47,484 bases of DNA from Roseomonas sp. E05 (GTDB taxonomy: Bacteria; Pseudomonadota; Alphaproteobacteria; Acetobacterales; Acetobacteraceae): NCBI RefSeq assembly GCF_030063475.1, contig NZ_JASIRT010000037.1, forward strand, positions 1 through 47,484, written 5' to 3'. The notes under the pieces are model-generated. The model was not told the origin of the DNA. It made no database searches and saw only the letters and a list, made by a program, of their open reading frames with translations. The stretch's first letter is position 1. Each line of letters begins with the position of its first letter. Below are positions 1-7,879 of this stretch, piece after piece. The position numbers and the translations under genes are program-made.

Positions 1-182
1 ACTGCGGCGAATGGCGCCGGTAGGTGCCTCGTGACGGCATGACCTTCTCCTGATGGAAGGTCCAGCCAGTGTATCAGTTCTGGAGCGCCAAGTGGTCCAG
101 CCGCAGGGGTTCACTCCAGACACGGGTCATTTCTCAGCGAAAACTCTGACCATTCCCGGGTCAGGTCTCACCGAAAATCAAC
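1..182. mobile_element. IS21-like element end (remnant)
   Basis: No protein is recognised here. Two imperfect direct repeats of 23 bases lie at 124-146 and 158-180, both of the form GGGTCAnnTCTCAnCGAAAA. Repeated short terminal motifs of this kind are typical of IS21-family ends. Catalase coding sequence begins immediately after the second copy, so the element end appears to have removed the front of that gene. The body of the element would lie left of the window. Family assignment is inference. Confidence 0.4.
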
Positions 183-582
183 AATCGCCCATTTCCAGAT
201 GTTCTCGGCCGCGCTGGAGACAATCCAGCCGAACTTCCCGCCTGGCATTCTGCAAGGCGATCCACGCCACACCCACACTTACTTCAACATGTCCAACGGC
301 GCCGACGCGCGCGGTCCCTGGAACCAGGGCCAGGGTCCCTGGGGCCCGGGCGAGCACTGGACCTATGTCGAGGACCCGCAGCAGCACGTCGTGCAGACCA
401 AGGGCGAGGTCGAGCACAAGCCGCAGGGCACCACCCACACCCCGGAGGAGGTGCAGGCGAAGGAGGCCGAGCTGAGCAAGCAGCGCAGCGGCGAGGTGAA
501 GTCGGCGACGCCCTCGGGCGCGCAGCAGTGGTCCGACTACCCGCAGACCAGCCTGGCCGCGCCCGGCAGCAAAGGCAGCTAG
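183..582 (+). pseudogene. Manganese catalase, C-terminal remnant
   Basis: The frame reads IAHFQMFSAALETIQPNFPPG, then a YFNMSNG...RGPWNQG segment, which matches the end of dimanganese (non-haem) catalases. These are normally about 290 residues and convert hydrogen peroxide to water and oxygen. Only about 130 residues remain. The frame is open upstream to 43, but similarity starts only at about 183, right after the IS21-like repeats. The four-helix bundle with most manganese ligands is missing, so the product cannot be active. The hydrophilic, lysine- and glutamate-rich tail up to the stop at 582 is normal for the family. The internal ATG at 199 could start a 127-residue product, but that would not be a catalase. 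Confidence 0.75.
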
Positions 583-597
583 GCGGCATGGCGGCAC

Positions 598-622
598 CCC
601 GGGCGCGGCGAGCCCGCCCGGG
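598..622 (+). terminator. Hairpin after catalase remnant
   Basis: CCCGGGCG and CGCCCGGG form a perfect 8-bp stem with a 9-base loop, 16 bases after the catalase stop. There is no T-run, so it is a weak terminator candidate. Confidence 0.35.
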
Positions 623-751
623 ACGCCTGCCCGGAGGGAGGGAGGCGGATGAGGGACAGGCTTTCCGGGCCGTCGGGCTGGAGGAGCTGCCGCTGGCGGC
701 CGGGCCGGCACCATCACAGGATAACGGAGGCGGCGATCGCCGGACCCAGGC

Positions 752-1555
752 ATGAGCATCCTCGACGTCATCGCGAACACGCTTCCCTTCATGGCGGAGC
801 CCTGGTTTGCGCTTACTTGGTACGCCGTCGGCGCGCTGGGCGCCGCCTGGATGATTTACGATTCCTTCACCGCCAACACGGCCCTGAACCCGCCACTGAA
901 GGCCTGCTGGCCCATCATCATCTTCTTCTTCTCGGTCATCGGCATCGCGCTCTACTTCATCACCTCCCGGCCGCCGGGCATCGGCAGGGTGCAGGGCCGC
1001 ATGGAGAAGATGCGCCGCTTCACCGAGTTCTCGAAGCCACGCTGGCGCAAGGTGATGGCCTCGGCCACGCATTGCGTCGCGGGCGACGGCCTCGGCATCA
1101 TGACGGCGATGGTGGGCGCCCGCCTGATGGGCTTCTTCTTCTGGGAGGAGTTCTGGTTCGAGTACGCGGTCGGTTACGCCTTCGGCTGGTTCATCTTCCA
1201 GACCTGGGCGATGCGCCTGCACGGCAATGGCTGGCTGGCCGCGATCTGGAAGGGCGGCCGTGCCGAGTTCTTCTCCATGATCACCGTCATGGTCGGCATG
1301 GGCCTGGTCATGCGCCTCGTCACTCCGGCAGTGGTCGGCATGCAGCCGATGCCCACCACCTATGCCTTCTGGACCTTCGGGGCACTCGGCCTGATGGTCG
1401 GCTTCGTCTTCACCTACCCGATGAACTGGTGGCTGGTCTCGATGGGCTGGAAGCACGGACAGGGGATGGAGCACATGCTGAAGCAGATGCAGGACAGCCA
1501 GGGCGAGGACCGGAAGCCCCAGCAGGGCCAAGCGGCGCCGCAGGGAGCCCGGTGA
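752..1555 (+). CDS. DUF4396 family integral membrane protein
   Basis: This 267-residue protein is hydrophobic, with about six likely membrane helices: around residues 15-40, 48-66, 110-130, 135-155, 175-195 and 205-230. I recognise it as a DUF4396 protein, a family often encoded in copper or silver resistance islands; its biochemical role is not established. Features visible are many Trp and Met residues in the helices, a conserved-looking His (THCVAGDGLG, about residue 109), a Met-rich last third and a charged cytoplasmic tail. The stop TGA at 1553-1555 shares one base with the ATG of the next gene, indicating translational coupling. Its place next to a copper chaperone, DUF326 and multicopper oxidase supports a metal-stress role, but that is inference. 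Confidence 0.75.
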   Translation: MSILDVIANTLPFMAEPWFALTWYAVGALGAAWMIYDSFTANTALNPPLKACWPIIIFFFSVIGIALYFITSRPPGIGRVQGRMEKMRRFTEFSKPRWRKVMASATHCVAGDGLGIMTAMVGARLMGFFFWEEFWFEYAVGYAFGWFIFQTWAMRLHGNGWLAAIWKGGRAEFFSMITVMVGMGLVMRLVTPAVVGMQPMPTTYAFWTFGALGLMVGFVFTYPMNWWLVSMGWKHGQGMEHMLKQMQDSQGEDRKPQQGQAAPQGAR

Positions 1556-2220
1556 TGAGGCCGCATCGCACTCTGCGTACCTTGCTGGGCGCAGCCTGGA
1601 TCGCCGCCGCCCTGCCGCTGACCCCTGCCGCGATGGCGCAGGCAACGGGCGCGGCCGCGGAGGCTGCGAGCGAAGCGGCCGCGCGGTTCGACGCCGCCCG
1701 GCAAGCTCTCGCCACCGCCATGTCGCAGAGCGCCGAGGGGCTGCGCGCAGGGCGCCGGCACGAGGCGACGCGCGCGCTGGACCGGGCGCGCCGCCTGGCG
1801 CGCTTCGGCGACACCGCCTGGATGCTGGACGAGCCAGGGTGGAAGGCCTTCCGGGACGCCCGCCGCGGCGTCGAGGAAGGGCGCACGGCGCTGCAGAACG
1901 GCGAGCCCGAGAAGGCGGCGGACACCTTCCAGTCCGCCTCCCGGGCACTGGCCCAGGCGCCGCTCGGCGAGGCGGAGCCCCGCAGGCTCGACGCGCAGGC
2001 GGTGGCCGAGGCGGAGGGTCGCACGGTCCTCAACGCCAGGGGCGAGGAAGCCGGGACTCTGAAAGGCTACGCCGCCGAGACCGGCGAGATCCTCGTCTCC
2101 CGGGGCGGTTTCCTGGGCATCGGCGCCGACACGGTTCGGCTGCCCGCCGGCCAGGTTCTGTTGGGCCAGGACTACGCCCTGACCTTGGCGGACCCCGCCC
2201 GGGCCGCTGGCGGCGGGTGA
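1555..2220 (+). CDS. Secreted helical protein with PRC-barrel-like C-terminus
   Basis: 221 residues. The N-terminus (RTLLGAAWIAAALPLTPAAMA) is a clear Sec signal peptide with cleavage predicted after AMA, so it should be periplasmic. Residues 30-130 are Ala/Arg/Glu-rich and helical, with TPR-like spacing (EEGRTALQNGEPEKAADTFQ). The last 60 residues (GRTVLNARGEEAGTLKGY...GGFLGIGADTVRLP) resemble a PRC-barrel (YdjM/H-subunit) fold, commonly found in small stress proteins. The ATG overlaps the DUF4396 stop by one base, so the two are probably co-translated. Function unknown; no metal-binding Cys or His cluster is visible. Confidence 0.65.
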   Translation: MRPHRTLRTLLGAAWIAAALPLTPAAMAQATGAAAEAASEAAARFDAARQALATAMSQSAEGLRAGRRHEATRALDRARRLARFGDTAWMLDEPGWKAFRDARRGVEEGRTALQNGEPEKAADTFQSASRALAQAPLGEAEPRRLDAQAVAEAEGRTVLNARGEEAGTLKGYAAETGEILVSRGGFLGIGADTVRLPAGQVLLGQDYALTLADPARAAGGG

Positions 2221-2344
2221 ACGCCCCGCCTCAAGCCGGGAAGTTCGACACTTTCCGGCTTGAGGACCGCTTGCTGGCCCGAGGACGGCAGCACCGAATG
2301 GAGGCCGGGCCTGCTGTACTGCGCAGGCTCGACCCCCGTGAAGG

Positions 2345-2551
2345 TCAGGCCGCCACGCGCTCGCTCTTCCAGCCCGCATCGCGGAGGGCGCGGTCCAAGG
2401 TGTCGGCACCGGCGGCTTTACTCTCCACAGTGACCTCGCGATGCTCAAGACTGACCTGAACCACGGCGTTCGGGTCCACCTCGCGGAGGGTGGCGGTCAC
2501 GCCCTTGGCGCAGCCGCCGCAGGCCATGTTCGGGATTTTGAAGCGCAGCAT
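2345..2551 (-). CDS. CopZ-like heavy-metal-associated (HMA) copper chaperone
   Basis: A complete 68-residue HMA domain. The copper-binding loop is NMACGGCAKGV with Cys11 and Cys14 in an MxCxxC arrangement, followed by the usual beta-alpha-beta pattern (VQVSLEHREVTVES) and a C-terminal helix (TLDRALRDAGWKSERV). Such proteins bind Cu(I) in the cytoplasm and hand it to a P-type ATPase or a regulator. No copper ATPase is in this window, so the partner must be elsewhere. The gene is transcribed against its neighbours from its own promoter, which carries a MerR-family (CueR-like) palindrome at 2594-2608, pointing to copper induction. The typical Thr before the first Cys is Ala here. Confidence 0.88.
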   Translation of the reverse strand: MLRFKIPNMACGGCAKGVTATLREVDPNAVVQVSLEHREVTVESKAAGADTLDRALRDAGWKSERVAA

Positions 2552-2593
2552 GGATGCCTCCTTCGCGTTGCAATCGTACCACGAAGGTGGGGA

Positions 2594-2615
2594 TTCCCAT
2601 TATGGGAAGGTCAAG
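2594..2615 (-). promoter_or_regulatory. CueR-type operator/promoter of the copper chaperone
   Basis: On the minus strand the sequence is TTGACC followed directly by TTCCCATAATGGGAA. The latter is a perfect palindrome (7-bp arms, one central base). A -35 element fused to a dyad in a long (about 19-bp) spacer is the hallmark of MerR/CueR-type promoters, and ACCTTCC is the CueR half-site. A -10 would fall at about CACCTT (2585-2590), a poor match. The site lies about 43 bases upstream of the ATG. No MerR-family gene is present in the window, so regulation would be in trans. Confidence 0.65.
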
Positions 2616-2773
2616 CCTGCCGCTGACAGGCTTTGCAAGGTTCGGCGCCTCGCCCCGCCAGCATGCGGCTGGACGGAAGGTCGTCGGGGCGACTGGCCAC
2701 AGTCGGATTCCTTCGGCTGAGGCAGGCGGCAGCGCCGGTGGCCTCGGGCACCCCGGCGCGGCAACAACCCTTA

Positions 2774-3617
2774 GGTTTTGTGGACTCTCGGGCTTCCCGC
2801 GGCCGTTCCGGTGTGATTCAAGGCTGCCTTTTGGAGGCGCGGATGGGCGTGGCGGACCGGCTGATCCTGAGTGACACGCAGTGGTGCCGGATCTCGGAGC
2901 ACATCATCGGCGACGAGCGGAGCTGCGGCACGTCTGGGCGTGACAACCGGATGTTCGTCGAGGCGGTGCTGTGGATCGTGCGGACCGGCTCTCCCTGGCG
3001 CGACCTGCCGGAGGCGTTCGGGGCCTGGAACAGCGCCTTCCGCCGCTTCAGCCGCTGGAGCGCCAAAGGCGTCTGGCAGCGCATCTTCGCGGCCATGGCT
3101 GATGATCCGGACTTCGAGTACCTGATCATCGACAGCACCATCGTTCGCGCCCACCAGCACGCGGCGGGGGCAAAAAAGGGTCTGGCGATCAGGCCATTGG
3201 GCGTTCCCGCGGCGGCCTGAGCACGAAGATCCACCTGGCCGTCCGCGGGCTCGGCTGCCCCGCCCGGATCATGCTCACGGCCGGGCATCGCGGCGACGCG
3301 CCGCAGGCCGCCGCCCTGCTCGGCGACGACCGCCCCGAAGCCGTCATGGCCGACGCCGCCTATGACGCCGACCACTTCCGCCAAGCTATCGCCACGGCGG
3401 GCGCCATCGCCGTCATCCCGAACAACCCGTCGCGCACCTTCAAGCACCCGCTGAACAAGACGCTCTACAAGGAGCGCCACCTCATCGAGTGCTGCTTCTC
3501 CAAGCTCAAGCAGTTCCGGCGTGTCGCCACCCGTTACGAGAAGACCGCCCGTAACTACCTTGCCATGGTCACCCTCGCCGCCACCGTCCTCTGGCTCAGG
3601 TAAGTGCCCACAAAACC
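2774..3617 (+). mobile_element. IS5 family (IS427 group) insertion sequence
   Basis: An 844-bp element. Terminal inverted repeats begin GGTTTTGTGG at both ends (left 2774, right ending 3617), and TA is duplicated on both sides (2772-2773 and 3618-3619). These are the size, ends and target preference of the IS427 group. It contains one transposase in two overlapping frames. It lies exactly in the stop codon of the DUF326 gene read on the minus strand. Ends and duplication are intact, so insertion is recent or the element is still mobile. Confidence 0.88.
2843..3603 (+). CDS. IS427-group DDE transposase (frameshifted orfA/orfB)
   Basis: The first frame runs from ATG 2843 (MGVADRLILSDTQW) to a stop at 3220, and the second frame ends at 3603. 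A -1 shift at the run C-AAA-AAA-G (about 3168-3178) joins GAKKG to SGDQAIGRSRGGLSTKIHLA, giving a continuous protein of about 253 residues. This is programmed -1 frameshifting as known for the group, not decay. Catalytic residues are visible: Asp in IIDSTIVRAH, Asp in MADAAYDADHF and Glu in KERHLIECCFSKLK. The N-terminal part has the WRDLPEAFGAWNSAFRRFSRW helix-turn-helix-like region of IS5 transposases. Expected to be active. Confidence 0.85.
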
Positions 3618-3793
3618 TAGGGGGTGACGCTGGCCGCAGCCTCCTGGCAGGCCTTCTCGCAGCTGCGGCAGGCCTCGGCGCAGGCGGTGCACGTCTGCGC
3701 GCAGGCATAGCATTCCTCGATACACCGGATCAGCGCATCGTTGATGTTGCCCTTCACCTGCGGGTGCGTACGGATCATCTCTTGCGCGCGCAT
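3617..3793 (-). CDS. Short DUF326 (four-helix-bundle type) copper-binding protein
   Basis: 58 residues starting MRAQEMIRTHP at 3793, with an AAAGG ribosome-binding site 6 bases upstream on the minus strand. It is Cys-rich: CIEECYACAQTCTACAEACRSCEKACQEA, nine Cys on helices at CxxxC/CxxC spacing. DUF326/Csp copper-storage proteins have this pattern but are usually 105-135 residues, so this one appears to keep the first and last Cys helices and lack the middle. The IS427 element is inserted in its stop codon: without the IS the codon would be TAA, and with it TAG is formed from the TA duplication plus the IS end. The protein ends ASVTP either way. Likely cytosolic Cu(I) binding; whether the short form folds, perhaps as a dimer, is unknown. 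Confidence 0.7.
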   Translation of the reverse strand: MRAQEMIRTHPQVKGNINDALIRCIEECYACAQTCTACAEACRSCEKACQEAAASVTP

Positions 3794-3901
3794 GGGATGC
3801 CTTTCGAGCTCTGAGAAGCAGCAGAGGACCGGCCGTGCAACGCAAAGGCCGCGACAGACAAGCCCGCATCTCCCCAACATGCGCGGCAAGGCAGCGGTTC
3901 C

Positions 3902-3918
3902 TTGTCACATTGCGACAA
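3902..3918 (-). promoter_or_regulatory. Dyad upstream of the DUF326 gene
   Basis: TTGTCACATTGCGACAA has 5-bp outer arms (TTGTC/GACAA) and lies about 110 bases upstream of the DUF326 start. It could be an operator; nothing else in 3794-4211 (about 420 bases) looks coding or is recognised. Confidence 0.25.
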
Positions 3919-4211
3919 ATCATTTCCGAGAGCGTGGTCTTCCCTGCCCGTCCCTGGCCTTTGCTGTCCTGGAGGGGAACCAAATTGCGTGCGTCATCAG
4001 TGGTGAAAACCAGGTGTCCCGCGCCGTCGGGTGGGAGGCCTGGCAGCGGCACCGCGCATCCCTCCAGTCGATGGATCTCGGCAAGGACGCCTTCACCCGA
4101 AAGGCCTGTTGACCATGGCCCACGCGCCCTCCAGATGCCTCTTCGCATTGCCGGAGTGGTTGGGCGCCGGACGCCTGCCAAACCGATGCAGGCCGTCGAG
4201 AGGAGTGGAGG

Positions 4212-4559
4212 GTGACCAGAGTCGTGCACTTGGCGCGCATCCTGCTGACGGCGGCGCTGCTCGTGTGGTTCCCGGCTGCTCTGGCGGCGGCCAGCGCTGA
4301 ACGGTCGCCGTGCCCGGCGATGTGGCACCAAGCTGGATCGCAGTCGGCGCTTCAGCCTGACTCAGGCCACCAGGCGCCTCGCCGCATGCCGGCCGCTTGC
4401 GCCGCTTGCGGCCCCTGCCTGAGCCAGTGGGTCAGTCCCGTGGGAGGGACAATCTCCCTGCCCGCAGCGACCGCCGCAGCAGTCCATCCGGCTCCCCAGC
4501 CCTTGCGCGCCGGGTTGCCGATCGCGCCTTCCGTTCCTCCGCCCAGGCTTCCGGTCTGA
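4212..4559 (+). CDS. Secreted Cys-containing hypothetical protein (DUF2946-like)
   Basis: 115 residues from a GTG with a strong AGGAGTGGAGG Shine-Dalgarno just upstream. It has an N-terminal signal peptide (ARILLTAALLVWFPAALAAA), then a short Pro/Ala-rich body with CAACGPC at about residue 64 and a Pro-rich tail ending APSVPPPRLPV. The layout (signal, His/Cys centre, Pro-Arg tail) recalls DUF2946 proteins found next to copper genes, but I do not recognise it with certainty. It lies 41 bases before the multicopper oxidase and is probably co-transcribed, which suggests a periplasmic metal role. Confidence 0.5.
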   Translation: MTRVVHLARILLTAALLVWFPAALAAASAERSPCPAMWHQAGSQSALQPDSGHQAPRRMPAACAACGPCLSQWVSPVGGTISLPAATAAAVHPAPQPLRAGLPIAPSVPPPRLPV

Positions 4560-4600
4560 GACCGCGACACGCGAATCACCTCAGACGAACGGAACGCCCC

Positions 4601-6154
4601 ATGACCATCAAGCTCACACGACGCGGCCTGCTTGCCACGGCTTCGGCCGCATCCACTTTCGCCCTCGGGGGCGGCGCGCGCGTTCGCGCCCAGCCAGCAG
4701 CACCGATCCGGCTTGCCGCCGAGCGTCGGACACTGGACATCAACGGCAAGGCGGCCACCGTCTTCGGCCTGCGCCAACCGGACGGAAGCCCAGGCATCTC
4801 GCTTGCCTCCGGTCAACGCTTCCTCGTGGAACTGGCCAACCAGACCAGCGAAGAGACGATCGTGCACTGGCACGGCCAAACGCCCCCCGTGCGTCAGGAC
4901 GGCGTGGCGGATACCGGGCTTGAAGCCCTGATCCCGCCGGGCAGCCGCCAAGCCTACGACTATGCCGCGCGTCCCGGCACACACTGGATGCACTCCCACC
5001 ACGGCCTGCAGGAGCAGATTCTCATGGCGGCTCCGCTTGTCGTGCGGACGGCAGAGGACGCACGGGCCGACCTTCAGGAGGTCGTGGTGCTCCTGCATGA
5101 TTTCACCTTCCGCGACCCTCGCGAGATCCTGGCCGGGCTGACCGGGGCCGCCGACGCTGCGCGAGCCGCCCAGGCAATGCCGGGTGGCGCGACATCCGGC
5201 CTGCCGATGGGCTCCGGCCATATGGAGGGCATGCCGACAGGCGGCCACGCGATGTCCGGGATGAGCATGGGCGGCCATGCGCAGGCGCCCATGGCTGCGA
5301 TGCCCGGCGGCCGCAGCACGGCCAGGACCGGCATGGTCATGGACCTCAACGACATCGACTACGACGCCTACCTGGCCAACGACCGGACGCTCGCCGATCC
5401 CGTGGTGGTGAGAACGGAGCGGAAGGGGCGTGTCCGCCTTCGGCTGATCAACGGGGCGACCTCGACCGCCTTCTGGCTCGACCTGGGCGCGCTTGAGGGC
5501 ACCATTGTGGCGGTGGATGGCAACCCAGTCCGGCCGCTCGCCGCCAGGCAGTTCCCCATAGCGCAGGGGCAGCGCGTCGATGTCGTCCTCCAGATGCCAT
5601 CCAGCGGCGGCGCCTTTCCCGTTCTCGCCCAACGCGAGGGCGACCGGCAGCGGACGGGCATCATCCTGGCCACGCCGGGTGCCCGCGTCGAAAAGGTCGC
5701 AGAGGCGGCCGGGCAGGCCGTGGGTGCGGTGGACCTCTCCCTGGAGCGGCGCCTCCAGGCCATGCAGCCGCTGGCGCCGCGCCGCGCCGACATCGTGCAC
5801 CGGATTGCCCTGACCGGGATGATGCAGCCCTACCGGTGGGGCATCGACGGGCGGACCTGGGCACATGGCCAGCCGCTGGTGGTCTCGCAGGGCTGGCGCG
5901 TGGAAGTGGAAATGGTGAACCGGAGCCAGATGGCCCATCCGATGCACCTGCATGGGCACCACTTCCAGGTTCTCGCCCTGAACGGCACGCCCATCGCCGG
6001 AGCGATGCGCGACACGGTGCTCGTGCCGGTCCACGGCTCGGTGCGGGTCGCCTTCGACGCCGACAATCCGGGTCGCTGGCTGTTCCATTGCCACAACCTT
6101 TACCATATGGCGACCGGCATGATGACCGAGCTGGCCTACAGCGATTTCGTCTGA
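4601..6154 (+). CDS. Tat-exported multicopper oxidase (CopA-like)
   Basis: 517 residues from ATG 4601. The first residues (KLTRRGLLATASAASTFALGGGARVRA) are a twin-arginine signal, so it is exported folded to the periplasm. Three cupredoxin domains carry all four copper motifs: HWHG (about residue 88), HSHHG (about 130), HPMHLHGHHF (about 447) and HCHNLYHMATGM near the C-terminus, which supplies the T1 ligands including the axial Met. Between domains 1 and 2 is a Met/Gly/His-rich insert (SGHMEGMPTGGHAMSGMSMGGH) like those that bind excess Cu(I) in CopA and CueO. The expected reaction is oxidation of Cu(I) or phenols with reduction of oxygen to water. It follows the small secreted gene at 4212. 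At about 520 residues it is shorter than PcoA/CopA (about 600). Confidence 0.88.
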   Translation: MTIKLTRRGLLATASAASTFALGGGARVRAQPAAPIRLAAERRTLDINGKAATVFGLRQPDGSPGISLASGQRFLVELANQTSEETIVHWHGQTPPVRQDGVADTGLEALIPPGSRQAYDYAARPGTHWMHSHHGLQEQILMAAPLVVRTAEDARADLQEVVVLLHDFTFRDPREILAGLTGAADAARAAQAMPGGATSGLPMGSGHMEGMPTGGHAMSGMSMGGHAQAPMAAMPGGRSTARTGMVMDLNDIDYDAYLANDRTLADPVVVRTERKGRVRLRLINGATSTAFWLDLGALEGTIVAVDGNPVRPLAARQFPIAQGQRVDVVLQMPSSGGAFPVLAQREGDRQRTGIILATPGARVEKVAEAAGQAVGAVDLSLERRLQAMQPLAPRRADIVHRIALTGMMQPYRWGIDGRTWAHGQPLVVSQGWRVEVEMVNRSQMAHPMHLHGHHFQVLALNGTPIAGAMRDTVLVPVHGSVRVAFDADNPGRWLFHCHNLYHMATGMMTELAYSDFV

Positions 6155-6346
6155 GCCAGGTGCGGCCGCTCTCGATGCTCCACCGGGTGCGGGAGCGGCC
6201 ACTCCTCGCGTCGGCTTCTGAGGCAGATCAAGGCGCTGAGGTCCCAAAGGGGGCAGCTCCGAACCGCGGGGGAAATTTCCACCCGCCGCACCGGCGGGGA
6301 GAACAAGGAGGACGCCCAGAGGCTTATCCGGGCTGCCAGCGGCGGC

Positions 6347-6547
6347 ATGGCCGCCGTCGCGCTCGCCGTTGGAACGGCGGTGCCGGCGCCCGCAACGGCC
6401 CAGGCCCCGTCTGGAGCCGATCACGACGCCCGCCATCCGGATGCCACGGTCGTGCAGAGTGCTCCGACGCCTTCGACACCTGACGCGGAACAGCCGCCGC
6501 ATCGCCCGGGCATGCCCTGTCCCGACGGCGCCCAGGTGGGCCGGTGA
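6347..6547 (+). CDS. Small secreted hypothetical protein
   Basis: 66 residues. Starts AAVALAVGTAVPAPATAQ, a signal peptide with cleavage after ATA, followed by a His/Asp/Pro-rich tail (GADHDARHPDA, HRPGMPCP). An AAGGAGG lies about 37 bases upstream, too far for the ATG, so the true start may be an upstream non-ATG codon in the same frame (the frame is open to about 6305). Not recognised. It sits just downstream of the multicopper oxidase and could be a small metal-binding periplasmic protein, but this is speculation. Confidence 0.35.
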   Translation: MAAVALAVGTAVPAPATAQAPSGADHDARHPDATVVQSAPTPSTPDAEQPPHRPGMPCPDGAQVGR

Positions 6548-6607
6548 GGTGGTCCCCGGAAATCCGACGGTTGGATAAGCTCGGTTGGCCGGAGAAGGAC
6601 GAACCCG

Positions 6608-6790
6608 ATGACGTGGCCGCTCGGCGCGTCGCTCGGCGATCGCCTGTCGCAACCGGTGGCCGAGGGAGGCATGGGCTCCGGAACGGTCCCGACCAGTCTC
6701 CTGTTCCTCCTGGTGATCGGCGGCCTGGTCCTCCACCTCAGCCGCGGCGCCAGCGAAGCCGGTTCGGCACCCCGCGCGGCGGCGCGCTGA
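6608..6790 (+). pseudogene. COG4705 membrane protein, C-terminal fragment
   Basis: 60 residues: WPLGASLGDRLSQPVAEGGMGSGTVPTSLLFLLVIGGLVLHLSR. This matches the last helix region of COG4705 membrane proteins (typically RPLGAxxGDxLxxP, then GGLxLG and a final TM). A normal member has about 250-270 residues and eight or so helices, so nearly all of it is gone. It is a different paralogue from the IS-split COG4705 gene at 8734-10344, whose equivalent region reads ARPLGSFLGKPVADGGMALS. Probably not functional. Confidence 0.6.
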
Positions 6791-6975
6791 ACTGAGGGCC
6801 TCCAGGAACTCCCGGAAGGGTCTCGCCCTCCTGCCTGGATTCGGCCGCCGGCTGGAAGGCGGGGCCACATTGGCAAAGCGTATAGTCGCATCCAACGCGC
6901 TGTCTTCGCGACAGCGGCAGTCTTCGTTCGCGCGATCGGGTCCCCGGAGAATCGCGGGCAGGAAGGAGTTCGACC

Positions 6976-7269
6976 ATGATGCAAGGCATGGCGCCAGCCA
7001 TCGCGGCGGCCACGCGAGACAACGTGGCGCAAGCACCTCCGGCAACCGCTTCGGACCCACGGCTTCGTTCCTCAGGCGGCACCGGGAGGCCGCGCAGCGG
7101 CTCCGGCAGGGCCGCGCCCCTCCTGCTCGACGTCGAGAGCTTGCGTGTGTGCCGCGCAGCGCGGCCGGTGCTGAGCGGTGTGCTGCCGGTCGCGCTCAGG
7201 CTCCCCCTCGCCCTCGGCGGCCTCCTGGTGCTGCGCCTCACCACGGCCGAGGGAGACGACGGTGCCTGA
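6976..7269 (+). CDS. Hypothetical protein upstream of cytochrome b561
   Basis: 97 residues with a good GGAAGGAG ribosome-binding site 7 bases before the ATG. The first two thirds are Ala/Arg/Pro-rich and low complexity; one hydrophobic segment lies near the C-terminus (VLPVALRLPLALGGLLVLRL). The last 8 bases overlap the GTG start of the cytochrome gene, consistent with translational coupling. I do not recognise the family. The ribosome-binding site and overlap are the main support, so it could be a leader peptide or a degraded gene. Confidence 0.4.
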   Translation: MMQGMAPAIAAATRDNVAQAPPATASDPRLRSSGGTGRPRSGSGRAAPLLLDVESLRVCRAARPVLSGVLPVALRLPLALGGLLVLRLTTAEGDDGA

Positions 7270-7879
7270 GACCGATCACTCCGCCCCGGCGGCGCATGAG
7301 CCCGCGACCGGCACCCGCCTGGCGCATCTGGCGGTCGCAGCCCTCGTGGCCGCGCAACTCACGACCGGATCGATCATGTCGTCGCCAATGGAAGGCGGCG
7401 GTGGCGGTGACGTCTGGTTCCTGGCGCACAGGCTCGTTGGCCTGGGCGCCGTCGGCGCCGTCGCGCTGCTCTGGTGGGCCGCCCTGGTCCGACCCGGGCG
7501 CCGGGCAGTGTCGCCGGGTGCGCTCTTCCCGTGGTTCTCGGCGGGCCGCCGCGCCGCGCTCCGGGCAGACGCGCTCCGGGCGGCCCGGAAGCTCCGCGCC
7601 GCACGCCTGCCGCAGGCGGCCGACACCGGCGCGGCCCTGGCCCCGGCGGTGCATGGGCTGGGTCTGCTCGTCGTGGCGGCGGTGGCGCTGACGGGCGCGC
7701 TCGGCTGGTTCGGCGGCCTTGAAGCCCTGCTGGCGCTGCACTCCGCGCTGGTGACCGTGCTCTGGGCCTATCTCGGCGGCCATGTCGGCGTGGCCCTCAT
7801 CCATGAGCTCTCGGGCGAGGGGCGGCTGGGCTATATGTTCCTGGCGCGGGCGCGCGCCAGGCAGGGGAGCATCCGATGA
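7262..7879 (+). CDS. Cytochrome b561 family membrane protein
   Basis: 205 residues from GTG 7262, placed after GAGGGAGAC; an earlier in-frame ATG (7178) is inside the previous gene and gives an unlikely Cys/Ser/Pro-rich leader. Four likely membrane helices are visible: RLAHLAVAALVAAQLTTG, AHRLVGLGAVGAVALLWWAAL, VHGLGLLVVAAVALTGALGW and LHSALVTVLWAYLGGHVGVALIHEL. Paired His (AHRLVG, VHGLG, LHSAL, GGHVG) fit haem b ligands. The family passes electrons across the inner membrane, often from quinol. It overlaps the response regulator by 4 bases (ATGA), so the two are one operon. Confidence 0.7.
   Translation: MPETDHSAPAAHEPATGTRLAHLAVAALVAAQLTTGSIMSSPMEGGGGGDVWFLAHRLVGLGAVGAVALLWWAALVRPGRRAVSPGALFPWFSAGRRAALRADALRAARKLRAARLPQAADTGAALAPAVHGLGLLVVAAVALTGALGWFGGLEALLALHSALVTVLWAYLGGHVGVALIHELSGEGRLGYMFLARARARQGSIR

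Noticed and set aside
4352-7060. Long open frame of 902 codons on the minus strand
   Set aside because: It lies antisense to the multicopper oxidase and its neighbours, is Arg/His/Gly-rich with no recognisable domain, and is open only because of high GC at third positions.
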